The translations under genes were made by a program, and so were the position numbers. Shown in pieces: positions 49,291 through 58,694 of a stretch of 64,000 nucleotides of DNA. The DNA is taken from positions 744,001 to 808,000 of the forward strand of contig NZ_VCQN01000001.1 in NCBI RefSeq assembly GCF_005938125.1. Direction: 5' to 3'. A model generated the notes under the pieces. The model was not told the DNA's origin. It ran no database searches and saw only the letters and a program-made list of their open reading frames with translations. Within the stretch, counting starts at the first letter, position 1, and each line of letters opens with the position of its first letter. The stretch is from Bacillus sp. BHET2 (GTDB lineage: Bacteria > Bacillota > Bacilli > Bacillales > Bacillaceae_B).

Positions 49291-49770
49291 ATGTCAGAAA
49301 CAAAATCTACGAATATCATTCTTTTTAGTGGAGATTACGATAAAGCGATGGCAGCTTACATCATTGCCAATGGCGCAGCTGCATATGATCACGAGGTAAC
49401 CATTTTCCATACATTCTGGGGTTTAAATGCTTTAAGGAAAGAGGAAATGGTACCTATGAAAAAAGGATTCATGGAGAAGATGTTCGGTAAAATGATGCCA
49501 AGAGGGGCAGACAAAATGGGATTATCAAACATGAATTTCATGGGTATGGGACCAAAGATGATTAAAGGTGTCATGAAGAAGCATAATGCAATGCCTTTGC
49601 CCGATTTAATTGATATGGCAAGAGAACAGGACATCAAATTGGTTGCATGTACGATGACCATGGATTTATTAGGTTTACACAAAGATGAATTATTAGAGGA
49701 AATTGAATACGCTGGTGTAGCAGCTTATTTAGCAGATGCTGAAAATGGGAATGTAAACTTATTTATCTAA
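49291..49770 (+). CDS. yrkE: DsrE-like peroxiredoxin-fold sulfur-transfer protein
   Basis: A 159-residue DsrE/DsrF/DsrH-type protein of the large DsrE2 class. It has the N-terminal S-G-D-Y-D-K-A-M-A-A-Y-I-I-A-N-G-A-A near 13-30, T-F-W-G-L-N-A-L near 41, and a conserved cysteine in L-V-A-C-T-M-T-M-D near 119. A methionine/lysine-rich loop (about 52-92) may contact the membrane. It shuttles sulfane sulfur with TusA partners. AGGAGG lies 8 nt before ATG; the gene is 48 nt after yrkI. Confidence 0.9.
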   Translation: MSETKSTNIILFSGDYDKAMAAYIIANGAAAYDHEVTIFHTFWGLNALRKEEMVPMKKGFMEKMFGKMMPRGADKMGLSNMNFMGMGPKMIKGVMKKHNAMPLPDLIDMAREQDIKLVACTMTMDLLGLHKDELLEEIEYAGVAAYLADAENGNVNLFI

Positions 49771-49787
49771 TTTTTTTGAATAAAAAT

Positions 49788-49803
49788 ATACCCTATAAGG
49801 TAA
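49788..49803 (+). promoter_or_regulatory. CstR-type operator before yrkF
   Basis: ATACCCTATAAGGTAA, one base off the shared dyad, ends 15 nt before the yrkF start and overlaps its 5' leader. Suggests an internal CstR-controlled promoter. Confidence 0.6.
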
Positions 49804-49818
49804 TTGGAGGTTTTTCGT

Positions 49819-50391
49819 ATGAACACGATTGAATCAAATTTCGTATTAGATGCAAAAGGTTTGGCATGTCCAATGCCGATTGTGAAAACAAAGAAGGCAA
49901 TGAAAGACATGGAAGCAGGGCAAGTGATTGAAATACAGGCCACTGACAAAGGTTCAAAAGCAGATCTTCAAGCGTGGGCTAAAAGCACAGGTCATGATTA
50001 TCTTGGAACAATTGAAGACGGTGATGTGCTCAAGCATTTTGTTCGTAAATCAAGCGGGGAAGAAGCTTTAGAACGCAAGCATAATTCAGTAACAGACAAT
50101 GAAGCATTAGCAACAAAGTTAAGCGATGATGATACCGTTGTACTGGATGTTCGTGAAAAAGCGGAATACGCATTCAACCATATTCCAGGTGCGATTTCAA
50201 TCCCACTCGGTGAGCTTGAACAACGTGCAGGTGATCTAAATAAAGAAAAAAATATCTTTGTCGTTTGTCGTACAGGGAATAGAAGTGACATGGCAGCACA
50301 ATTATTAACAGAAAAAGGTTTTACGAACGTCATCAACGTCGTACCAGGTATGAGTGAATGGAATGGTGACGTTGAATCGGATATTAAATAA
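49819..50391 (+). CDS. yrkF: TusA-rhodanese fusion sulfurtransferase
   Basis: A 190-residue two-domain protein. Residues 1-75 are a TusA domain (L-D-A-K-G-L-A-C-P-M-P, Cys17), and residues 90-185 a rhodanese with active loop V-V-C-R-T-G-N-R-S (Cys150). Such a fusion can move sulfane sulfur between its own two cysteines. It corresponds to B. subtilis YrkF. The start is ATG 49819 with GGAGG 8-9 nt upstream. The TusA half is close to the product of yrkI, showing a duplication within the operon. Confidence 0.92.
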   Translation: MNTIESNFVLDAKGLACPMPIVKTKKAMKDMEAGQVIEIQATDKGSKADLQAWAKSTGHDYLGTIEDGDVLKHFVRKSSGEEALERKHNSVTDNEALATKLSDDDTVVLDVREKAEYAFNHIPGAISIPLGELEQRAGDLNKEKNIFVVCRTGNRSDMAAQLLTEKGFTNVINVVPGMSEWNGDVESDIK

Positions 50392-50477
50392 AGTCATTTA
50401 TTGCATTTGATGGCTGACAGACTAATTCGTTCTGTAATCAAAAAATATAAAGAAAGAATGATCCAGGAGGGGAAAAG

Positions 50478-51605
50478 ATGGCGGTTAAACCAATGAATTC
50501 AAAAGAAGTAGCTCAAAAAGTGATGGAAAAGGAAGGTTTATTCATTTTAGATGTTCGAAATGTTGACGCATTTGAAGATTGGAAAATTGAGGGTGAAAAA
50601 TTTGAATACTTGAATATTCCTTATTTCGACCTTTTAGATGGTGTTGAAGAAATCATGGATCAACTTCCACAGGGTAAGGACATTTTAGTCGTATGTGCGA
50701 AAGAAGGTTCTTCCGTTATGGTCGCTGAAATGATTTCCGAAGAAGGAAGGGACGTTTCATACCTTGAAGGAGGTATGAAAGCTTGGAGTGAACATTTAGA
50801 ACCGGTTAAAGTTGGCGACTTATCAAGTGGAGGAGAGCTCTATCAATTTGTGCGTTTAGGAAAAGGCTGTCTGTCCTACATGATTGTATCTAACGGAGAA
50901 GCAGCAGTAGTAGATGCAACTCGTATGACTGATCGCTTCATCAATTTCGCAACGGAAAAAGGCACAACGATTACACATGTATTTGATACTCACTTGCATG
51001 CCGATCATATTTCCGGGGGGAGAGGCATTGCAGAGAATACCAATGCCACTTATTGGTTGCCACCTAAGGATGCTGAAGAAGTCACCTTTGACTATGCAGC
51101 GCTTGAAGATGGAAATCAAGTGGTAATCGGTCAAACAACCATTGACATCACAGCACTTTATTCACCGGGGCATACAATAGGCTCCACCTCATTTGTAATC
51201 GACGGGAAGTATTTATTATCAGGGGATATTTTATTTGTCGATAGCATTGGACGTCCTGATCTTGCAGGAAAGGCAGAGGATTGGGTAGCTGATCTTAGAG
51301 AGAGTCTATACAAACGCTATAAAGATCTTTCTATGGACCTTACCGTTTTGCCTGCTCACTTTATGATCATTGATGAACTGAATGAAGGTGGTACAGTTGG
51401 AGAAAAGTTAGGAACGCTCTTTGCAAAGAACCACGGATTAAACATTGAGAATGAAGATGAATTCAGAAAACTAGTTTCTGAAAATCTGCCTCCACAACCA
51501 AATGCTTACCAGGAAATTCGTGAAACCAATATGGGGAAAGTAAGTCCAGATGAAGAAAGACAGCGTGAAATGGAAATTGGACCAAATCGTTGTGCTGTTC
51601 GCTAA
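50478..51605 (+). CDS. yrkH: Rhodanese / persulfide dioxygenase fusion (CstB-like)
   Basis: A 375-residue protein combining an N-terminal rhodanese domain (1-110, loop cysteine Cys73 in V-V-C-A-K-E-G) with a metallo-beta-lactamase-fold persulfide dioxygenase (120-375). Metal ligands are in T-H-L-H-A-D-H (His172, His174, Asp176, His177), H232 in P-G-H-T-I-G-S and D250 in L-S-G-D-I. It oxidises persulfides to sulfite/thiosulfate. The domain order is the reverse of staphylococcal CstB. It matches B. subtilis YrkH. The sulfite exporter next door fits the product. Confidence 0.92.
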   Translation: MAVKPMNSKEVAQKVMEKEGLFILDVRNVDAFEDWKIEGEKFEYLNIPYFDLLDGVEEIMDQLPQGKDILVVCAKEGSSVMVAEMISEEGRDVSYLEGGMKAWSEHLEPVKVGDLSSGGELYQFVRLGKGCLSYMIVSNGEAAVVDATRMTDRFINFATEKGTTITHVFDTHLHADHISGGRGIAENTNATYWLPPKDAEEVTFDYAALEDGNQVVIGQTTIDITALYSPGHTIGSTSFVIDGKYLLSGDILFVDSIGRPDLAGKAEDWVADLRESLYKRYKDLSMDLTVLPAHFMIIDELNEGGTVGEKLGTLFAKNHGLNIENEDEFRKLVSENLPPQPNAYQEIRETNMGKVSPDEERQREMEIGPNRCAVR

Positions 51606-51683
51606 TGTAAAGATCATTTACAGATGAACAAATGGGAACTCGCTTGTTGCGGTTCCCATTTCACTAATTGAGGGGGACTTGAA

Positions 51684-52460
51684 ATGGATTTGGCATTTAT
51701 CATTACCATCTTTTTAATCGGGTTTGTCGGTTCCTATATTTCAGGAATGGTGGGGATCGGCGGGAGTATCATTAAATACCCGATGCTCCTTTACATCCCA
51801 CCTTTGCTGGGGGTTGCTACGTTTTCTGCCCATGAGGTATCAGGCATTAGTGCAGTACAAGTGTTTTTTGCCACACTAGGTGGAGTTTGGGCTTACCGAA
51901 AAGGAGGCTTCTTGAATAAAACGCTCATCACATATATGGGAGTCAGTATATTAATCGGTAGCTTCGTTGGGGGATATGGATCGAAATTTATGAGTGAAGC
52001 TGGGATCAATATCGTATACGGTATCCTGGCCTTAATTGCAGCGATTATGATGTTCATTCCTAAAAAAGGTATAGATGATGTGAAATTAGAGGATGTTTCT
52101 TTTCATAAATGGTTAGCAGCCGTACTTGCCCTCATCGTTGGAATCGGTGCCGGCATTGTCGGTGCCGCAGGAGCATTCTTATTAGTTCCAATCATGCTCG
52201 TCGTTCTAAAGATTCCGACACGGATGACCATTGCTTCTTCCTTAGCTATTACGTTGATATCCTCCATCGGATCAACGATTGGAAAGATTTCGACGGGGCA
52301 AGTAGATTATGTACCAGCGATGATTATGGTGGTAGCTAGTTTAATTGCTTCCCCACTTGGAGCAATGGCAGGCAAGAAAATGAATACAAAGATACTTCAA
52401 ATGATTTTAGCCCTATTAATTTTAGGAACTGCTATAAAAATATGGATGGATATCTTATAA
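51684..52460 (+). CDS. yrkJ: TauE/SafE-family sulfite exporter
   Basis: A 258-residue membrane protein with about eight helices in two repeats. The first repeat starts [21 protein letters not shown] near 12-32 and the second [17 protein letters not shown] near 153, the TauE/SafE glycine-rich pattern. At the end of a persulfide-oxidation operon it most likely exports sulfite (or sulfonate). Matches B. subtilis YrkJ by position. A long terminator hairpin follows. Confidence 0.9.
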   Translation: MDLAFIITIFLIGFVGSYISGMVGIGGSIIKYPMLLYIPPLLGVATFSAHEVSGISAVQVFFATLGGVWAYRKGGFLNKTLITYMGVSILIGSFVGGYGSKFMSEAGINIVYGILALIAAIMMFIPKKGIDDVKLEDVSFHKWLAAVLALIVGIGAGIVGAAGAFLLVPIMLVVLKIPTRMTIASSLAITLISSIGSTIGKISTGQVDYVPAMIMVVASLIASPLGAMAGKKMNTKILQMILALLILGTAIKIWMDIL

Positions 52461-52473
52461 TATTTTAACAAAT

Positions 52474-52545
52474 TGATGCTTAGTTCTACTTTACATGGCT
52501 TCTTTGGTTTCAAGAAGAGGCAGAGTAATAGAGCTAAGCATTTTT
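52474..52545 (+). terminator. Long terminator hairpin closing the yrk operon
   Basis: ATGCTTAGTTCTA / TAGAGCTAAGCAT arms (with bulges) around a CTTCTT...AAGAAG inner stem, followed by TTTTTAG. Confidence 0.75.
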
Positions 52546-52668
52546 AGTTATAAATAGAATTTTCTGACTTCTATAAAAAAGTTTATACAATTGGGACTTC
52601 TTTCTGTACAATGGGGGTATGTGGACGATGATATCCAAATGATTATTATTCATGAAGGAGAGAGAGCC

Positions 52669-54129
52669 GTGTCAGGAGAAGAAGCCTCAAGAAAAAAAAG
52701 ACTGCTTAAACAACATATTGAACATAAGCTTCAATCCGATCAAATCACATTCACAAGCAACGCAGATGGGATATTTGTATTAGACTTAGAAGGTCAGTTC
52801 ATTTATGCAAATAAATCCTGTGAGTTGATAACAGGGTTAACTCCAAACCAATTGATTCAAAAAAAATTCATAGAAATTATACCCCCTACATATAAAAGCT
52901 CTACATTAACACATTTTCCTTCAGTGAAAAATGGAAGTATTCAAAACTTTGACTTTAAAATCCTGCATCGTAATGGCCATCAGATAGAAGTGAATATCAC
53001 TATGTTTCCGGTGGAAATGTCAAATGAAATTATTGGCGTGTACGGTATTGCGAAAAATATTACGACTCTGAAGAGAAATGAAGAAGAACTGAAAAGAAGG
53101 GAGGAATTATATAGTAAGATGGTCGAATTCTCTCCGGATACAGTAATGGTTAATAAGAATGGGATTTGCCAGTATATCAATGAAACCGGAATCAAGTTTT
53201 TAAAAGCAAAAGATAAAGATGAAATCGTGAATCGAAAGGTAGTGGATTTTGTTCATCCAGATTACAAACAACAGGTGTTAAGAAGAATCGAGCTTCTCAA
53301 TAAAGGCGAAGCCGTCATGCCCCAAATGGAAAAAATGATTTGTCTCGACGATTCGATTGTGGAAGTTGAAGTGAAAGCAATCCCTACATATTTCGAAGAT
53401 GAATTGGTTTCACACGTGATGATCCGTGACCTCTCCCAGCGGAAATTAGCAGAGGAACTCATGATCAGGTCGGAGAAATTATCAGTAGCCGGTCAGCTGG
53501 CAGCAGGAATTGCCCATGAAATACGTAACCCGATCACATCCATAAAAGGCTTCTTGCAACTTATGGAGAGGGAAAATACGTATAAACAATATTATTTCGA
53601 TGTTATTACGAGTGAAATGAGTAGAATAGAACTGATACTGAATGAACTCCTTTCCTTAGCTAAGCCGAGGGATTCTGATATGAAGGAGACTGATTTAGTT
53701 CTATTGATTGAGCAAGTGGTCACTCTGATTAATACAGACGCGATCATGAAAAGCATTGAGATTCATTCTAAATTTAAAAAAGAAACATGCTTCATCATCT
53801 GTGATGAAAATCAGATCAAACAGGTATTCATCAATTTTATTAAGAATGCATTAGAGGCTATGACGGTTGGTGGAATGGTTCTGATTGAACTAGAAGAAAT
53901 TCATAACCAAGTATTCATCCGCTTTATTGATGAAGGAATTGGTATACCAGATGAACTATTGAAACGGATAGGGGAACCTTTTTTCACGACCAAACAGAAT
54001 GGAACGGGATTAGGAATCATGGTGAGTAAGCAAATCGTCGACAATCACTTTGGAAAAGTAACGATTTCAAGTGATTCAGGGGGGACCTGTGTCGAAGTTG
54101 CCCTTCCACTCCCTGTCTTCAGTTTGTAA
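52669..54129 (+). CDS. PAS-domain sensor histidine kinase (KinA/KinE-like)
   Basis: A 486-residue soluble kinase without membrane segments. It has two PAS domains (about 20-135 and 140-255; F-V-L-D-L-E-G-Q-F-I-Y-A-N and V-M-V-N-K-N-G-I-C-Q-Y-I-N), HisKA with G-I-A-H-E-I-R-N-P-I-T-S near 285 (phospho-His) and a HATPase (N-F-I-K-N-A-L-E-A near 393, G-T-G-L-G-I near 447). Cytosolic multi-PAS kinases of this type feed the Spo0F/Spo0A phosphorelay. No response regulator is adjacent. The start is GTG 52669, with AAGGAG 8 nt upstream. Longer frames lack a ribosome binding site. Confidence 0.88.
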   Translation: MSGEEASRKKRLLKQHIEHKLQSDQITFTSNADGIFVLDLEGQFIYANKSCELITGLTPNQLIQKKFIEIIPPTYKSSTLTHFPSVKNGSIQNFDFKILHRNGHQIEVNITMFPVEMSNEIIGVYGIAKNITTLKRNEEELKRREELYSKMVEFSPDTVMVNKNGICQYINETGIKFLKAKDKDEIVNRKVVDFVHPDYKQQVLRRIELLNKGEAVMPQMEKMICLDDSIVEVEVKAIPTYFEDELVSHVMIRDLSQRKLAEELMIRSEKLSVAGQLAAGIAHEIRNPITSIKGFLQLMERENTYKQYYFDVITSEMSRIELILNELLSLAKPRDSDMKETDLVLLIEQVVTLINTDAIMKSIEIHSKFKKETCFIICDENQIKQVFINFIKNALEAMTVGGMVLIELEEIHNQVFIRFIDEGIGIPDELLKRIGEPFFTTKQNGTGLGIMVSKQIVDNHFGKVTISSDSGGTCVEVALPLPVFSL

Positions 54130-54460
54130 AAAGACGAAACCTTCATTCCAAACCAACATCTCCTCCTCAAAGGAGTCTCCATAAGAACGTAGCTAACGGT
54201 GGCTAACTGCTCGAAATCACTCCTGAAACAATTCCTCATAAAAAATAGGTCTTCTACATATTCTTCATTAATAAATCGACACTGTTATAATAGGGTAGTG
54301 AAAAGTCATTGTAACGTTTTATGAGTTCCTAACGTCTAAGGTGTAGAAAGAAATCAGACTCTAGTTGGATGAAAAAAGAAAGTTAGATGGGTACAATGGG
54401 TGAGTACTCCAAGAATCCAAGCTATTAATGATGACTAAAGCGAAAAAGGGAGAATAAAAT
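54130..54460 (+). other. Intergenic region before ypuA
   Basis: 331 bases with a CCTCAAAGG-type short palindrome near 54168 and AT-rich promoter-like DNA around 54280-54300. No gene, repeat copy or riboswitch was seen. Confidence 0.4.
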
Positions 54461-55381
54461 ATGAAAAAATTCATCGGAATCCTCTTACTATGTACAATAC
54501 TCGTAAGCGGGATTCAGCCAGCTGCAGCTGCAGATAATGATAAAGCAAGTATTAATGAAAAATTCGGACTACCTATCGTGGTATATGGAGAAACACTAAC
54601 CAGCCAACAGAAAAAAGAAGTGCAAAAGCAACTTGGAATGGATGAAGGCACTGAAGTTGAGGAGTTCACGGCAACAGGTGAAGACCTTGTGAAGTATATT
54701 GAAGGTGAAAACCGGAATGCCCGCATGTTTTCCTCTGCTATGATCACCCGTAAAGAAAAGGGTGAAGGACTTAAGGTCAATATTGTGACTCCGGATAATA
54801 TTACGGAAGTAACCAATTCCATGTATTCCAATGCACTTCTGACAGCTGGAGTAGAAAATGCTGTTGTAGATGTAGCATCACCCGTAAAGGTGAGTGGCCA
54901 TTCTGCATTAGTTGGTATCTATAAAGCCTATGATGTAAGTGGAGAGAAGCTTGATACCGTCAGAATGGAAGTTGCCAATGAAGAATTATCCGTCGCAACC
55001 GAACTAGCGAAAGAAGCTGGGATCGACAAGGAAGAGGTTAGTAAACTATTAACTGAGATCAAGAAGGAAATTGCTGAACAAAATCCTGCGACAAAAGAGG
55101 AAATAGAGAAAATCGTCGAAGATAAACTACAGACCCTTAACATTCAATTGAGTCCAGAGGATCGTCAATTATTAATTGACTTATTTGAAAAGATGAGATC
55201 ACTTAATATTAACTTTGACAATGTCAAGCAACAGCTAGATGACCTGACGAAGGATATTCAAACCACGATTAAGGATATTGTGAACGATGAAGGATTCGGT
55301 CAAAAAGTATCTGATTTCTTTACTGGCTTACTAGAAGCAATCAAGAGCTTCTTTAAATCGATTAAAAATTTATTCGGATAA
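54461..55381 (+). CDS. ypuA: DUF1002 secreted protein (YpuA-like)
   Basis: A 306-residue exported protein with a signal peptide (1-23, A-A-A-A-D cleavage region) and a DUF1002 body. V-V-Y-G-E-T-L-T near 41, G-x-D-L-x-x-Y-I near 74 and the S-S-A-M-I-T-R near 90 are typical. Residues 175-250 are predicted coiled coil, and the C-terminus is an amphipathic helix. B. subtilis YpuA is the named homologue; related proteins associate with the cell wall, function unknown. GGGAG precedes the ATG. Confidence 0.87.
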   Translation: MKKFIGILLLCTILVSGIQPAAAADNDKASINEKFGLPIVVYGETLTSQQKKEVQKQLGMDEGTEVEEFTATGEDLVKYIEGENRNARMFSSAMITRKEKGEGLKVNIVTPDNITEVTNSMYSNALLTAGVENAVVDVASPVKVSGHSALVGIYKAYDVSGEKLDTVRMEVANEELSVATELAKEAGIDKEEVSKLLTEIKKEIAEQNPATKEEIEKIVEDKLQTLNIQLSPEDRQLLIDLFEKMRSLNINFDNVKQQLDDLTKDIQTTIKDIVNDEGFGQKVSDFFTGLLEAIKSFFKSIKNLFG

Positions 55382-55393
55382 ACATGAAATACT

Positions 55394-55430
55394 AAAGAAG
55401 ACTGAGTCAATATCGACTCAGTCTTCTTTA
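55394..55430. terminator. Bidirectional terminator between ypuA and the kinase
   Basis: AAAGAAGACTGAGTC / GACTCAGTCTTCTTT perfect stem with a 6-nt loop, A/T-rich on both flanks. It overlaps the kinase stop codon on the other strand. Confidence 0.9.
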
Positions 55431-56831
55431 AATTTCAAGTAGAGGAAATGTAAGGTGAACTGTTGTTCCTTTCCCTTCCTCACTATCTACAGACAAGGAT
55501 CCTTTATGTTTATGCATGATTTCTTTGGCGATGGATAAACCGAGACCGTATCCTCCTGTTTCCCTGGTCCTGGAAAGGTCGGAACGAAAGAATCGTTCCC
55601 CAATTTGCGGCAAAGATTCTTTGGGAATACCGATCCCCGCATCTTGTATTTTAACAACTGCCATACCGTCTATCTCATAAGAATGTACAACAATAGAGCT
55701 TCTTTCGGGTGAATATTTTAATGCGTTATCAAGGATATTATAGAACACTTGCATGACCCTGTTGGGATCACCATGAATGATCGATTCCTCATTCAATTGA
55801 TGTGAAAGATCAATTTGCTTCATATTGGCGTGAGGGCGAATAAGTTCCAATGAATCCATGACCACTTGTGAGAGCACAATCGGTTCAATATCTAATGAAA
55901 AAGAAGCATCTTCCAGCTTGTTCAATTCCAACAGTTCGGTAATTAATTTTTGCATTCGTATCGATTCTTTTTGGATCAGGTGTAAACTATCTTCGATTTC
56001 CCCAGGATTCGTTTGTACCCTGTCAGTCAGTGCCTTTGCATACCCTCCGATGTAAGTAAGGGGGGTTCGTAACTCGTGAGCAACATTAGAGAGAAATTGT
56101 CTTTTCCGATCTTCTTGATGCTGTAGGGAGTCAACCATACTATTAAAGGTCCAGGCAAGCTCGGCCATTTCATCATTTGATGAGACAGTAAGTCGTTCAG
56201 TGAAATCTCCTTTTGCCACTTTGTTTGAAAACCGCTGCATTTCCTTGACAGGTTTGAACAAGGAGTCAAGCGAAGACTGTATGATAATGAAGAGAACGAA
56301 ATAAAACATTACCCCTGCCAATACCAAAATCGGTATGCCCTTACTGAAGACTTCAGTCATTTCTGCAAGAGGGATGTAAATGAATAGGTATCCCATTAAT
56401 TTATCTTCATTCATAAGGGGAAAGATGGCTCCGATTACGTTCCGATTGAATTCATCAACATAGCCTTCCTTCAATATATGTTTCCCTTTCGCCAGTTCCT
56501 TTTGATCGTTATCATCAATGAGCGGCTTTTGATCAAGCAGATAAGGGAAGTTTTTTCCCAATTCATCAAGGTTTTCAACTACTGAAACTTCATAAGGGGA
56601 TATGACGTTGTACCATAATATTTTGTCTTTAACATTCCCGCTTACTTCCCCGTAATGATAGTGAGCAGCTGTTCTCTGTCCTTGGTATAGAAGAGATTCT
56701 TTCACAGTCCCAATATATAAATCCTTGTATAGAAAATGAATAAATAAAAACGAAAAAACGATAGTTAAAAACAAACTGCTTAATAAAAGGAGAGAAACCT
56801 TTTTCTTGAGAGGAAGGGTTAATCGTCTCAC
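55428..56831 (-). CDS. HAMP sensor histidine kinase
   Basis: A 467-residue membrane kinase with membrane helices at about 12-32 and 168-190 enclosing an extracellular sensor of about 130 residues. HAMP follows at 190-245 (K-E-M-Q-R-F-S-N-K-V-A-K-G-D-F), then HisKA with F-L-S-N-V-A-H-E-L-R-T-P-L-T-Y-I near 250, and HATPase boxes N-I-L-D-N-A-L-K-Y, D-A-G-I-G-I-P and G-Y-G-L-G-L-S-I-A. Its GTG start overlaps the response-regulator stop (GTGA), so the pair is coupled. Signal unknown. Confidence 0.9.
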   Translation of the reverse strand: MRRLTLPLKKKVSLLLLSSLFLTIVFSFLFIHFLYKDLYIGTVKESLLYQGQRTAAHYHYGEVSGNVKDKILWYNVISPYEVSVVENLDELGKNFPYLLDQKPLIDDNDQKELAKGKHILKEGYVDEFNRNVIGAIFPLMNEDKLMGYLFIYIPLAEMTEVFSKGIPILVLAGVMFYFVLFIIIQSSLDSLFKPVKEMQRFSNKVAKGDFTERLTVSSNDEMAELAWTFNSMVDSLQHQEDRKRQFLSNVAHELRTPLTYIGGYAKALTDRVQTNPGEIEDSLHLIQKESIRMQKLITELLELNKLEDASFSLDIEPIVLSQVVMDSLELIRPHANMKQIDLSHQLNEESIIHGDPNRVMQVFYNILDNALKYSPERSSIVVHSYEIDGMAVVKIQDAGIGIPKESLPQIGERFFRSDLSRTRETGGYGLGLSIAKEIMHKHKGSLSVDSEEGKGTTVHLTFPLLEI

Positions 56832-57517
56832 CTTGACTCCTCAAATTTATAGCCAAGTCCCCAGACTGTTTCAATTAAATGACCGTAGCTCTTTAATTTA
56901 AGGCGTAACGTTTTAATGTGTGTGTCCACTGTGCGGTCACTGCCTTCATAGTCATTTCCCCATACACGGTCAAGAAGCTGATCCCTCTTATATACCCTTC
57001 CTTGATTACGTGCGAGAAATAAGAAAAGTTCATATTCTTTTAAAGTCAAACGTGGTGAATGATCACCGACTGATACGGTTCTAGAAGCCAAATTAAATGA
57101 TACAGGACCATAGCGTTCGATCATTGACCGCTGATGCGACTGAACTCCATATGATCTTCTCAATATGGTTTCAATACGTGCAACCAGCTCTTCAGCGTTA
57201 AAAGGCTTAATCATATAGTCATCACTTCCAAGTTTAAGTCCTTTCACTTTATCCAAATCATCATCTTTAGCTGAAAGGAAAATGAAAGGAATCTGACTTT
57301 TTTCCCGCACCTCTTCTAATAATTGAAATCCATCCATAAATGGCATCATAATATCCACAATCATTAAATCAATATGTGTTTTATTCAGTTGATCAAGGGC
57401 ATCCAAACCGTTCTCAGCTTCTACTGAGAAATAGTGATCCCTATTTAAATATAGTTTAATCAACTGCCTCATTTCAGGTTCATCATCCACAATCAGTATA
57501 TTCCATTTTTTCATCAT
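56828..57517 (-). CDS. OmpR/PhoB-family response regulator
   Basis: A 229-residue regulator. The receiver domain (1-120) has D-D-E near 10 and the phospho-acceptor Asp in M-I-V-D-I-M-M-P near 53, with F-L-S-A-K-D-D near 80 and K-P-F near 105. The winged-helix DNA-binding domain (130-228) shows L-T-L-K-E-Y-E-L-F-L-F-L near 152 and R-T-V-D-T-H-I-K-T-L-R near 195. The ATG-ATG start has a TTGGGAG site. First gene of a two-gene operon with the HAMP kinase. Confidence 0.92.
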   Translation of the reverse strand: MMKKWNILIVDDEPEMRQLIKLYLNRDHYFSVEAENGLDALDQLNKTHIDLMIVDIMMPFMDGFQLLEEVREKSQIPFIFLSAKDDDLDKVKGLKLGSDDYMIKPFNAEELVARIETILRRSYGVQSHQRSMIERYGPVSFNLASRTVSVGDHSPRLTLKEYELFLFLARNQGRVYKRDQLLDRVWGNDYEGSDRTVDTHIKTLRLKLKSYGHLIETVWGLGYKFEESR

Positions 57518-57750
57518 AACGACTCCCAACCTCGTAAATAGGAAATTACATCAAGCTTTATTATAAATATAAATAGTGAATTTTTTGTGAGTTTTTTTGT
57601 ATCAATACTCTAAGCTCATTTTAACATGGATTCATGATTCATAAAAAAGGGGAGAAACCAGTTCGTTATCTTCTACTTTTTCCTTAACAGGGACATTTGC
57701 CCTTCCCATCTCCCAGCTTTTTAATAGGCTAATAAAGAGGAGTGACGAAC

Positions 57751-58131
57751 ATGCACGCATGGAGAAACACAAACAGAAAGAATTTATTGAGTCTATTGAA
57801 CTCAGGCTCTGGGTTACCCAATCTTGGCACTGGGTATCAAGGTGCTATACCAGGTGGTGGGAATCCCTATGGTCAAGCTCCTGTACAAGGATCATTCTAC
57901 GGACAGACACCACCAGGATCATATGGTGGTGTTCCATCAGCGTATGGTCCACAAGGATATCCGCCTTCTGGGTTTCCTCAGCAAGTCTACGGACCTCCAT
58001 ACCCTCAACCAGGATACGGGTTGAACCCTCTCGGAGCAGGATTAATCGGGCTTGGATTGGGGTTTTTAGGAGGGCAAATCATAAACGGACCTTTTAAGGG
58101 ACCATATAAACGATATTATTATTATCTATAA
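57751..58131 (+). CDS. Pro/Gly/Tyr-rich low-complexity protein
   Basis: A 126-residue protein with a short basic N-terminus, a central region (about 25-90) of P/G/Y/Q-rich irregular repeats such as P-Y-G-Q-A-P, F-Y-G-Q-T-P-P-G and Q-G-Y-P-P-S-G-F-P-Q, then a glycine-rich hydrophobic segment (L-G-A-G-L-I-G-L-G-L-G-F-L-G-G) and a K-R-Y-Y-Y-Y-L tail. It looks like a spore-coat or surface protein, but no family is recognised. GAGGAG lies 8 nt before ATG 57751. It stands alone between divergent promoters and a terminator. Confidence 0.7.
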   Translation: MHAWRNTNRKNLLSLLNSGSGLPNLGTGYQGAIPGGGNPYGQAPVQGSFYGQTPPGSYGGVPSAYGPQGYPPSGFPQQVYGPPYPQPGYGLNPLGAGLIGLGLGFLGGQIINGPFKGPYKRYYYYL

Positions 58132-58139
58132 TTATTCAA

Positions 58140-58170
58140 ACCGACTTTCCAAGGGAAGTCGGCTCTTTTA
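58140..58170 (+). terminator. Terminator after the low-complexity gene
   Basis: CCGACTTTCC / GGGAAGTCGG stem, then CTCTTTTA. Confidence 0.7.
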
Positions 58171-58189
58171 TGTAAAGGGACACAAGTGA

Positions 58190-58218
58190 TTGACAATATA
58201 CCTACAGGGGTATATAAT
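58190..58218 (+). promoter_or_regulatory. Consensus promoter with CstR operator for the second sulfur cluster
   Basis: TTGACA (58190-58195), 17-nt spacer, TATAAT (58213-58218), a perfect SigA promoter. The spacer holds ATACCTACAGGGGTAT (58198-58213), the same dyad as at cstR. Tight repression by CstR is expected. Confidence 0.85.
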
Positions 58219-58274
58219 CGTGGTATAAGGTAATCGCTTCGGCGGAATCTCAAAGAAAAGATGAGGTGCATCAA

Positions 58275-58634
58275 ATGGAATTTCTAGGATTAATCATTCT
58301 TGCTGTACTTATTATTCTTTATATGATGAAGAATAATGGTAAAAATCTAAACCAAATATCAGCGCAGGAATTAAAATCAATACTCGGAGATGGAGACAAG
58401 CAGTTTATTGATGTTCGTACTCCAGGAGAATACAAACGCAATCACATCAGGCACTTTAAAAATATGCCGTTACAGACTCTTCAACAACATGCTGACACTC
58501 TCTCTACAGAAAGAGAAATCATTGTCATCTGCCAAAGCGGAATGAGAAGTGCAAATGCATGTAAATTATTTAAGCAAAAAGGATTTACTAACGTAACAAA
58601 TGTGAAAGGTGGAATGAATTCCTGGTTAAATTAA
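58275..58634 (+). CDS. Membrane-anchored rhodanese
   Basis: A 119-residue protein. The N-terminal membrane helix (about 3-18) is followed by one rhodanese domain with the F-I-D-V-R-T-P-G-E-Y motif near 44 and the active loop V-I-C-Q-S-G-M-R-S (Cys86). It would hold sulfane sulfur at the inner face of the membrane. ATG 58275 is used (GAGGTG 7 nt upstream); GTG 58266 overlaps that site. First gene after the CstR-type promoter at 58190. Confidence 0.85.
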   Translation: MEFLGLIILAVLIILYMMKNNGKNLNQISAQELKSILGDGDKQFIDVRTPGEYKRNHIRHFKNMPLQTLQQHADTLSTEREIIVICQSGMRSANACKLFKQKGFTNVTNVKGGMNSWLN

Positions 58635-58694
58635 TGGGGTTCGTTATAAATGTTTATAGTTATTGAATGGCAATTCTAAAGGAGGAGAGTTTGA

